Source of the DNA: Endomychus coccineus | Taxonomy: Eukaryota; Arthropoda; Insecta; Coleoptera; Endomychidae | Direction of reading: 5' to 3' | NCBI GenBank assembly: GCA_958510875.1 | Contig: OY294069.1 | Span: 177,178,868 to 177,242,867 of the forward strand | DNA length: 64,000 nt | In this document: piece by piece, positions 55,430-64,000 of the stretch | Position numbering within the stretch: position 1 is the stretch's first letter | Layout: every line of letters starts with the position of its first letter | Made by a program: the position numbers and the translations under genes | Notes under the pieces: generated by a model | The model's database searches: none | Told to the model about the DNA's origin: nothing | The model's input: only the letters and a program-made list of their open reading frames with translations

Positions 55430-56645
55430 TTTCTTGTAATTATAATTCTCTAAAGAAGCTTCAATGGGATATTACTTTAAAAAAATCGATGGTAGAAGCC
55501 GCTACGTAATGACAATGCATTATCATTATAAGTGCCATTATCAAACAGATACTAAAGTTTGATGTAAACAATAAACAGTTCAAGTATGAATAGGATTAAT
55601 GACATTTGTACGATTAAGAGTAAGGGATCATTGAATATTACAAAACAGGTAGATCCCAGGAAAGTACATAATGAATTAAAAAACAAATTGTGCACTAAGA
55701 GTCCTTTGGAAGAAAATGGAAAATATCAATTTGGATCTAACAGGTCATTTACGATATTGTTATAGGAGTTTTTGACACCTTTATCTATATCTATTGTATT
55801 TAATTTGAAATATGTAAAATGCTCAGACTATCTACATTGGGTATGAAATCTTTGTGAAAAATGGTTAACAAAATTTGAGTCTGTTTTGCTAACTCTGAAA
55901 GAACGAAAATGTTCTTGGTATTTAATAATAATGAAATAGAATTAGTAATGTCAGAATTTGAAGATGATATTTCCGAAGCAATTCGAGAGGCAAAAAAAAT
56001 ATAAAAAAATCCGAAATTGAAACGGCAACTCGCATATATCAATGGCAATTACAAATTAATACCTGGCACAATTACCATATTAGAAAAACAACAAATGGTC
56101 AGTTATTTTCAAAAAAAAAATATTTTTTTGACAAGAATGATGGTTTCTCGTTTTTGTCTCAAGTTGTTAAAGTTTTCAATGGGACATTTTCGAAGAATTG
56201 CAAATTGAGTCTGATTCATTATCCGCTCTTAAAAATTTTCCAATTACATCTGTCGATGTAGAGTAGAGCCGTTCATTTCCAATGTACAAGTCAATTTCAA
56301 GTTTTAAAACAGAAAATATGAGAAAGCACTTAGTTGTAGCTATTAATGATAAAATTTTAAGCGGTTATAATGTTTAATTAATAATTAACAACTATTTAGT
56401 TATTATGGTATTAATATTATGTTGTGCAAGCATATTTGTGTTAAGTTAATGTTAAGTTAATTCACTTTGTATAATGAATAATAGCTTATTATTAATAATT
56501 AATTAATTGTGATGTTGAAGGCATTTTGCCTATATTGCCTATATGTTGCCTATAAGTTCAGATTTCTGCCTTTTTCGATAAAAATCTTCGCCTATATAAG
56601 CGCCTTTCTCTTCAATTTTTGTTGCCTATAAATTTGAGCTTTTTT
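55430..56645 (+). pseudogene. Second hAT transposase remnant
   Basis: Decayed frames include SEFEDDISEAIREAKKI-like sequence near 55950, KRQLAYINGNYKLIPGTITI and, near 56225-56370, LKNFPITSVDVE with RSFPMYKSISSFKTENMRKH, which is the hAT C-terminal dimerisation region (cf. YCQITTVDVERSF in the 52-kb element). A GCCTATA-rich stretch at 56520-56640 resembles the subterminal motif clusters of hAT elements. Many stops; ends not resolved. Confidence 0.62.
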
Positions 56646-56649
56646 AGAT

Positions 56650-57630
56650 CGGTGTGCATTGATTCAGAAGGAAATTATTTCAAAATTTCATTTTGAGAAT
56701 TTGATAATTAATTATCTTGCTGATTATTTTTCCTACCAGTGCAACTATTAACAATTTCTCATGTTGCTTTGTTTTTATTTTGAGATCTACTTGAAAAAGA
56801 AATAAAAGATTGTTCTTCCGAGAAATTTACATAGAAAAGGTTTATAGGGGTCAATGTCAAAGGTTATTTTCATCCCAGTCATCATGGACGTTTACACGTA
56901 TTGATTTATTTTGGCACATTTAAGACGAAATATTCATTCAATTGAAGTTCACATGAGTCCTATGAACGGATGTATATAATAAAACGAGTTTTTTCGTGAG
57001 ACAGTATCACTGTGAATGAAATAATTGAACACGAAGAGAAAGTTTTCGAACGCATTCAAAAATAAATTATTTAGTTGCCTACGTTCCCATGATGATATTC
57101 GGCTGAAGGTAGCATCGGAATTGGATTCTTCACGTTCAAGTTCTTCATAAATAACCTTGACATTGTAACGTCCACGTATGGTTAATTGTTGTTTGTACAA
57201 AGTAGGACAGGTGCGGAGCGTTGACCAGCAATGCTGGAAGTAATAACGCCCATGGCAGTATGTGTGATTCTTACCATAGCGCTACCCACTGATTAACTAA
57301 CCATCAGGTCAAGAGAAATTTAAAAGGACTGGACCACTTTCGACATACTTACCCAGACTATGTATATGTGTTTGTTTCGTGTCTTCACCTTGATAATGAT
57401 AGTTCTTTTTTAAATTGTGACATTTAGACCTGAACTGTTGTAGCCGACGAATAAATTTAATTTGCATACTCTTAATGAAACTTCAATGATTATTAAACAC
57501 GTCTCTATTAGTTCCGGAAGGAACATGCCAGGAAATGTAGAAACAGCAATTAAACATTCAATTTTTATTATTCTAATAAAGAAATCCTGTAAATTTGTTC
57601 ACTCAAAATAAAAATAAAACAATTATAATC
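56650..57630. other. No recognised gene
   Basis: Nothing recognised. Confidence 0.45.
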
Positions 57631-57636
57631 AATCAC

Positions 57637-57642
57637 TTTATT
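57637..57642 (-). terminator. Candidate poly(A) signal of the third Osiris gene
   Basis: AATAAA on the minus strand about 230 bp after the stop codon. Confidence 0.4.
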
Positions 57643-57872
57643 GACTCATATAAAAGTAACAATAATTTCTTAATTCTAGATGTCTGGTATAACTAGACAT
57701 TATGGTATCTTTAAGTCTTTGTTCGTCGGTATCTTAGTGAATTTATAATAATTTAATTGTAAAAATAAATATATAAATAAATGGAATAACACCGCGGGCC
57801 CGTACCGACGAAGTATTGAAGACCCGTTGAGAGATTTCCAGGTACACTTCCAGATACATTTATCCGGTGGTT

Positions 57873-58775
57873 TTACTGCTTGCTTTCGGCTTGTTTGTGT
57901 CCCCTGTAGGCTATCTGTTGGGCATCTTCCAAGGAACGTCCCCAACCTCCATGTCCCGACGAGCTGTAGGCTGCACCACCGTCACCACCGCCGTAACCGC
58001 CGCCGCCTCCACCGCCACCACCTCCGCTACCTCCATAAACCGATTCGTGACTGGCTACGTGACTCGAGGAATGTTGTGGATGAGATACAACTTCATAAGT
58101 GACATGTTTACCTTGTCCTCCCAACAATTTCTTCAGTCCAATGATAGCCGAAAGGACTAACGCAATTTTACCAATCAGAAGAGCTTTACCGGCGATCAGT
58201 GCGATACCGGCTAAGGCGAGCTTTCCCAGGATGGCCATTTTGAGAGCTGCGGCAGCCAAGAGTGGTCCCAAAATTTTGGCAGCCTTCTTCTTCTTTCCTC
58301 TTCCCTCTTCGGTACCGATGGCGTTTTCTTCTTCGTTGAAACTGTCCATGACATCGCCGAAGGAACGAGCCGAAGAAGTCACGGCGTTGACGATCTCACT
58401 TCCTTTAAGGTCGACCTTGATGGTGTGAGTTTCGAGGAAGCGGCTAATCCTGTTCATGATGACACCTTCGATCGATTCGTCTCCGTTTAGGGCACGAGGC
58501 GCTCCTCCAGTTTCGCCGCCTGTCTTCACTAATTGCACTCCATCGGTTACTGTGATCGTATCCTTATGTCCCAGCATTTTGTCCATGAACGAAAACAGCT
58601 TGTACTTCAGACAAGACACTGAATCCTTGCGTAGACAATCGGTGTAAACCGAGTCGAGGAGGTCGTTTTCCGTTTGAATGGCATTGCGAGAACCGCGTGC
58701 TTCATCTTGAGCCGGAAGGGCCTTAGCGATAATCGCGATACACAGAACTAATCCAATTACTTTGAAGGATACCAT
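57873..58775 (-). CDS. Osiris family protein (DUF1676), intronless
   Basis: One frame of 300 residues from an ATG at 58775 to TAA. Signal peptide MVSFKVIGLVLCIAIIAKA; two-cysteine region C47/C55 (YTDCLRKDSVSC); body with IEGVIMNRISRFLETHTIKV; EEGRGKKKKAAK; hydrophobic segment (ILGPLLAAAALK ... LVLSAIIGLKKLL). The tail has VTYEVVSHPQHSSSHVASHE, a glycine run longer than in the paralogue (positions about 254-273) and EDAQQIAYRGH as the AQxLAY motif. It aligns with the 46-kb gene almost end to end without an intron in either, so the two derive from a tandem duplication. Family role: endomembrane protein of insect cuticle-forming epithelia. The numbered Osiris identity is left open. Confidence 0.94.
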   Translation of the reverse strand: MVSFKVIGLVLCIAIIAKALPAQDEARGSRNAIQTENDLLDSVYTDCLRKDSVSCLKYKLFSFMDKMLGHKDTITVTDGVQLVKTGGETGGAPRALNGDESIEGVIMNRISRFLETHTIKVDLKGSEIVNAVTSSARSFGDVMDSFNEEENAIGTEEGRGKKKKAAKILGPLLAAAALKMAILGKLALAGIALIAGKALLIGKIALVLSAIIGLKKLLGGQGKHVTYEVVSHPQHSSSHVASHESVYGGSGGGGGGGGGGYGGGDGGAAYSSSGHGGWGRSLEDAQQIAYRGHKQAESKQ

Positions 58776-58833
58776 CGTGGTGGTTGGTAATGCAGTTGAT
58801 CGTTGTTTGATACTGTGAAGATGCGACGGGGAA

Positions 58834-58840
58834 TTATATA
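58834..58840 (-). promoter_or_regulatory. TATA box of the third Osiris gene
   Basis: TATATAA on the minus strand about 60 bp before the ATG. CAGTATCAAAC lies about 28 bp downstream and fits an arthropod initiator. GAGAAGGGAGAT just upstream is shared with the 46-kb paralogue. Confidence 0.7.
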
Positions 58841-58899
58841 CGGATGTATCTCCCTTCTCCTTGCAACAGGTCTTAGCACAATTCGGGTCCAGAGACTAT

Positions 58900-58945
58900 A
58901 GCGACGGCCGCGGGGCGTCATCTTGGACCGCTTTCTCACAGAGCA
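58900..58945 (-). promoter_or_regulatory. Conserved promoter-proximal block, third Osiris gene
   Basis: The minus strand reads CTGTGAGAAAGCGGTCCAAG, then ATG and a GC-rich GCCCCGCGGCCG part, about 60-105 bp above the TATA box. It matches the block at 46888-46930 in sequence and spacing. Confidence 0.6.
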
Positions 58946-60015
58946 CTCGCGAACTAACCTCGTTCCAGCCCCCCAAGTGCGATATGCACCTATCACGACG
59001 TATTGCGCTTTGAACGATGACAATAATACGTGAATACGGTTAGCCATCGATGAAACTCTTGATATGTTCCCGATGTCCACTACCGGAAATACAGCGAGGG
59101 CGGTCTGTGGGTCAAATCGGCCGTGACCTTCACCGTAGAGAGTGTTAATTTCGACCCCATGAACGTTTCACTTGGTGCAGACGGTTCGGAGTCGGCTAAC
59201 AATTCCGACAAACATTGAATTTTGTACGTGTCATGCTCTACGGTACAAGAACTCTCATATAATAATAACGTATTTTCGTCGGGAATATTAATTTTCACAT
59301 CTATAGATATAGTTTATAAAGTGTTTTAGATTAGTTCCATTGCTGTCGATTAGGTGTCCTAATAAATCTGGCCCTTCGTTGATGTGCGATTTTACAATTA
59401 TAGATAACACCCTTCGTAGCATTCGACTGTTCGAGGAAGGAAGAAAGTTGTGACACAATGAGAAAGTTATATGGAAAAAAGCAGTACATCATTTAGATAC
59501 GTGAAATTAACAGCACATGTAATATTTGAAACTAAGTATTTTATGAAGATACCAGCAGCCTTACTATGTTGACCATTACTTTATACTTGGTGACAACTGT
59601 TAAATTGCCATAACTGCAATATTTCTACGTACTATAATTCGTCATTTCATTCCCTTGGAAACAACTGCTTTTTATCTCGTATCAGGTCAAAAAAGAGTTA
59701 AATTCTTTAAATTGAATATTTCATCATGCTTTATGTTACCACGAAAGGGCTCATCTGAATTTCTCAAGGTTAGGTTATTAATACCATTTGCTACTTGGGC
59801 CTATCTTATATGCCTTGAAATGTTTACTGGACAAAGGGGCTTATGTACTTAGGCCCTTTCATAAAAAATGTATTTAGAGGACATTCTCTGAACAATAATT
59901 TCACGGAGAGGCTTAACTAGCACGTCGCACTAAGCATGTGGTAGCCATGGGAAACATAACGCTGGACAGCTTATCGAAAACCACATAGTGTGTTCCTTGA
60001 GCTGAAAATTACATT
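58946..60015. other. Upstream flank of third Osiris gene, no gene recognised
   Basis: 58946-59290 is more GC-rich than its surroundings and free of transposon signatures, so it may be regulatory. 59300-60015 shows nothing recognisable. Confidence 0.35.
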
Positions 60016-60019
60016 CAGA

Positions 60020-61010
60020 AAGCATCTTTTCCTTTATACAGACGAATTCTTTAAAGCTTGCAGTTGTCTTTTCATAGCCCTATTTACAGGGAATCTGAAG
60101 AAATTAAGACAAATTTAAATCAAATCAAAAGAAAAGGTTAGAGACATAAAAAGTATTCGCAAAGGAGGTTATTCATGTAGGTATTTATATCAAATGATAG
60201 CACAATCTTCTACAATAGAAAGCTAGGGGTTTTTAACTTCACAATTTACGATATTGCTTCTGAAGATTGTTTTTGTCAAAACAAAATCAGGTAAATCTGG
60301 AGTGAAGGAAATGATAAAGGAGGTTTCTTTGAGATAGCGACAGCTTTGTATACTTTTTAGATAGATACGACAAACATGAAATTAAGACAGCATATGTATT
60401 TGCCGAATGTTGTGGGAGGCAAAATACAAATTAAATTAGAGGCTCCACTCTTTTATATTAAACAGCACCATTTTAGTAGAGATATCCCTCCGATTCTTTG
60501 CCCCTGACCATGGTCAAAACGAAGGAGACTCGGCCCACGGCGCAATTTCGAATGCTCAAGAATTGGTTGGTAATATCATGATCCCCGCAATTCATTCCAG
60601 TATTTTGGCTGGCGAGAAAGAGGAATTCATATACTGTTGTCCCTTTGAGCAAAACTGACTTTTTAGTAGTTAAAAAGTTTCCACTTCTCTCCATTCTTAC
60701 AGATGACAGCAATTTCGACAAAGGCATAAAGTGGAACGAAATGGTTGAGTTTGCTGCAAAGAACCGATAAGAATTTATTTTAAGAATAGCCATTTAGAAA
60801 ATCTTTTCTGGTCAATCAATTTGACCTTCTGTTATACATTCGTTTATGCACAATTATATACCCAAGCCTTACAAAGAACCAGCTCTAATTTCAGAAAAAA
60901 AAAATACAGAAATCTATTAGAGCTTTGCAGTCGTGGAACAACAGTTGTGAAAGAAAAAGGACATTCGAACTTTTGTGGTTCATTACCTTATTAGACAAAC
61001 CGTTTTCTTT
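60020..61010 (+). pseudogene. Decayed gene of an unnamed family frequent in insect hypothetical proteins
   Basis: Frame pieces in order: KLGVFNFTIYDIASEDCFC, WSEGNDKGGFFEIATALYTF, VFAECCGRQNTN, and RFFAPDHGQNEGDSAHGAIS followed by MIPAIHSSILAGEKEEF. The series NFTxYDxxxxxxxCYxWxExxxxRGxxEIxxCL, YSDNCxGQNKN, FFxxGHSQNEGDSxH recurs in many insect proteins of unknown function, often multi-copy; a transposase-like (DUF7869-like) nature is possible. Stops and shifts in every part make this copy dead. Family recognition is from motif order only. Confidence 0.5.
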
Positions 61011-63290
61011 TTTCTATAAAATATAACTCAATAAGGTATTTTTCACTCACCATTGTTTACATAAAATAGCCGAATAATCCCTAAGCTATCAAATTAGTTT
61101 GTAGTTTATTTTTTTATTAACAACAAAATTTTTAATGGCGTGCTGTTTGACTTTTTTCATTTTACTAATTTTCAAATAAATTTGCGGTATTTCATATTTT
61201 GATTAAAAAATACTAAATGCGTTGTTGAGAATTAGGTTATTTCAATTTATGTGATCATTGGGCATGTTAGAGCGATGAGAATTTTTTCTCAAAGCTACAT
61301 TTCGATCTGGTATCGTATCGATAATTTGTAAAGTATCTTCACATTTGGAAAGAACTCATTTCATTGGCCACTTGATGCACCTCTGCTGCTGTTTGGGGTT
61401 GGTGTATTCTGTCATACCGAAGCTCCTGCTAAAGATTGATCTCCGCAGATAACGGCAGCGGATGTGTGATTGTTAAAATCAAGTGGACGCCTCAAAATTC
61501 TTCATTACTCCTGGTAATAAACAACGCTGGAAGGACAAAGGAAAGGAAAGCCCTACTATATTTGATCAACTCATCGTGAGGCCAGAATTTAGTCCTTTTC
61601 ATTTCGTCTAGTCCCTAGTTTGTCTGGCTAATCGTCGTTTCAATTCGTCTGACCTTGAAGTTGAACAAGGAATCGTTTTTTGAAGGGGCTTCAGCCCTCA
61701 AGCCCCTCACCCCAACCGTCGCTGGTTATACCGAATTAGTTTGGAATCGAACTACAATAATATATAATTTTGATCTTTATTGATAGGTTTTACGGATGTG
61801 GGTTTTCTCAACTTGAGCCGTATTTTGAAGTAGAACCAAAGAGCAAGAATTTTTGACCTAAAATCGAGGCCTTGAGAATTGACACTGGCGGGCACAGCGC
61901 TCCCAAGAGGCCCGAAAATGCATCCAATCATATGATTCCTATGGCGATTTGTATGGCAAATTGAACATTAATTTCCCTTCTACAGGGCTGGCGTTAACGC
62001 TGAACTCGACCCTGATATTCAACACCGCGCCTATTTTGTATTTGATTTATCTTCTAGATTATTCTGGGATCTTATGAAGACATGCATGTAAGACGATATA
62101 CCTTTGTGTGTGAAATGGCGGAACATAACCGTTGAACTAGATCACTATCTAGTAACATATAATTTTAATTTAGGTTTATTATATTTTTTCATTTAATTAG
62201 AGGTGCGTGAAGAATGTTTGGAATATAACGTATGGCACTCTTTAATTTGAGCGAATGGGAGCATCATTGGAAAGGCCATGAATTATTCTAAAACAAATGA
62301 TAATTTCTATTTTTACTTTAACGAGCGAAATTTTTTCCATGTGTATTAAAGTAGGTAAATTGTTTTATTATGCACATTGAAATGGGTGAGATACCTATTG
62401 AATGAAAGATTAATTCGGCATTGATCATTTCTATTCTTGAGGTGACAATTGTCACTTTAAAATCTACTTTTGATTATTAGAAAATGCTTAACAAGCAATA
62501 TCTAATACTCTCCGCGGTCGTCGACGAAGTACAATCACAATTAGTTGTACTTAAGATTATACAGGGTATTCGTAAATTCATATGCCACACTTCAAGAGGT
62601 GATTATAAACAAAAAAATAAGGTAAACACTTCTCATAAAAATCTGTCCGAAACCGTTTCAATCAAATTCTATGAGGCTTCACAGATGAGGGCTGAAAGAT
62701 GGTTATTGTTTAATATCTCAGAATCCATAATATGCTAATCTTTCAATTTTGATAATTTAACTAGTATTGCTCAAACAGATTTTTATATGGTACAGGTCGA
62801 CAACATTTCTTACCAAAGAGGGCCCTATGGGGCACCTGGAAAACATTATCTGCTTTATTTTAATCGCATCATTAATTCATTTTACATAATTTTATTTTCG
62901 TGTTTTATAAATTAAAATAGAAAAAAGGACGTGATTTTACGACCGTATCTCAGATACTATTGCCAGCATGCCAGTTCCTTTCCCTCCACAATCGAAGGCA
63001 GCTGCTGTGTTCTACGTACGCGTTAACATATCCATGTCTTAAAAATCTTGTGTATAGGATCTCTACGGTATACGTACGCCGCATCATCATTGATGCTTAA
63101 AAAAATATCTGCTCTCTTTTTACCTGCTTTGAGAGAGGTATTATACATATAATAATGAAAGATACTTGAAATGCTCTATCATAATAATTGTCTAAAATTC
63201 GATTTGTTAGTTAGAAATGGTTTTCCATTGTGTATTTATAGTAATATAATAATCACGAGCAACTTTTTTCCTGACTAACGTTGCTCTACA
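61011..63290. other. No recognised gene
   Basis: AT-rich; the 84-codon frame at 62484-62738 has no recognisable domain. A GGGGCTTCAGCCCTCAAGCC stretch at about 61686 resembles a non-coding transposon end but has no partner here. Confidence 0.45.
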
Positions 63291-63293
63291 CGA

Positions 63294-63462
63294 TGCAAAA
63301 AGAATTTTACACTCATACGGCATTTTTAGTGATGAGCCCCATTTATTTTACTTTTGACTGGACTAATAGGTCTTGCAAAAAGAATTTGACACATTCGTGC
63401 GGTCTGTGAAATTGTAGTAGTGACCCCTGTTTCTTCAACTTTTGACTGGACTAATAGGTCTT
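63294..63462. repeat. Two-unit tandem repeat of 81 and 88 bp
   Basis: Both units begin GCAAAAAGAATTT and end TTTTGACTGGACTAATAGG with TCTT; the middle is diverged. Confidence 0.8.
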
Positions 63463-64000
63463 ACAATGTATGACAGTCAATAAATTGCCAAATTCCAAAG
63501 TTATTATCTTAATTTTCTTCTACCAATGTCTTCAGAAAGGTTTCAATTATGATTTGGTGAAGTTTCACAATTTCGTAAGAAAACTTTTTCTTCTATACTT
63601 TTGTAACACTTATAAATTATAATTGCTCAGTCCTTCAACTCCAAACAGTTGATACAGATTTATGTCATTTTATCATAGATCACGAGCTAAGTTGTAATGG
63701 ATGATAGCTTTCTTGCAATATACATAGGACAGACAGGACGTATCTAATACTTTCGAATTTTTGATTTATCAACTATTGGTCAAAGTAATTGGTCCTCATT
63801 ACGACTATTATACTCCTACCATAGGCTATAGTCAATTTGTTAATCGGCTTGTGGTGTCTTAGCTGTCTAATCGTAGTGTGGAGGTTCCTCTATTGCATGA
63901 ATCGTTAGGAAATAATCTCATTTACATTCTACAATGTCAATGTCTTTGAATTTATAAATACTTCCGTTTTCTCATATAGAAACGTGTAGATTCAAATTAC
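63463..64000. other. No recognised gene
   Basis: Nothing recognised up to the window end. Confidence 0.45.

Noticed and set aside
58757..59298. Long overlapping minus-strand frames upstream of the third Osiris gene
   Set aside because: They follow from higher GC content. They overlap the promoter, have no recognisable domain and no splice context.

Overview
This is eukaryotic, AT-rich DNA from an insect, probably a beetle (the order is an inference). Only three host genes are convincing. All three lie on the minus strand and belong to the Osiris family: a signal peptide, a two-cysteine region, a DUF1676-type body, a GRGKKKKA basic stretch, a long hydrophobic segment and a C-terminal AQxLAY-like motif. 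They lie at 18.8-19.7 kb (two exons), 45.9-46.8 kb and 57.9-58.8 kb (both intronless and close paralogues). Each has a TATA box 50-65 bp upstream of its ATG. Osiris genes form a conserved co-expressed cluster in insects and act in cuticle-secreting epithelia, so the window looks like part of that cluster enlarged by transposons to 11-26 kb spacing. The two intronless paralogues also share a promoter-proximal block at the same distance from the TATA box.

The rest is a transposon graveyard. 0-9 kb: a mariner remnant, a LINE 3' part with RNase H, a ~300-bp tandem repeat, LINE scraps, a tyrosine-recombinase (Crypton-like) scrap, a hammerhead-like motif and a DUF4817-type transposase scrap. 9-13.3 kb: a Helentron-type Helitron derivative (minus) interrupted by a 2.5-kb P-like element with a perfect 8-bp target duplication and THAP-like exons. 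13.4-18.3 kb: a decayed mariner, a Penelope-like (PLE) remnant with a long hairpin, and a LINE. 20.5-24.6 kb: a MITE, a second Helentron copy in inverted orientation and a LINE RNase H end. 26-37 kb: LINE fragments on both strands, more hammerhead-like motifs, a ~1-kb foldback and a second copy of the 2-kb LINE. 38-45 kb: hAT and Mutator-like remnants, LINE pieces and a mariner-like element with long terminal repeats. 47-57 kb: MITEs, a LINE with a hAT MITE inserted, a palindrome of two hAT-like ends, a perfect 133-bp tandem duplication, a nearly complete hAT nested in an older foldback, LINE and PLE reverse transcriptase pieces, and another hAT remnant. 60-61 kb: one decayed gene of an unnamed family common in insect hypothetical proteins.

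No tRNA, rRNA, CRISPR or viral gene was recognised. The most notable items are the P-in-Helentron nest, the intact endonuclease reading frames of both short Helentron copies, hammerhead-ribozyme-like cores in a dispersed repeat outside any recognised PLE, and the shared Osiris promoter module.
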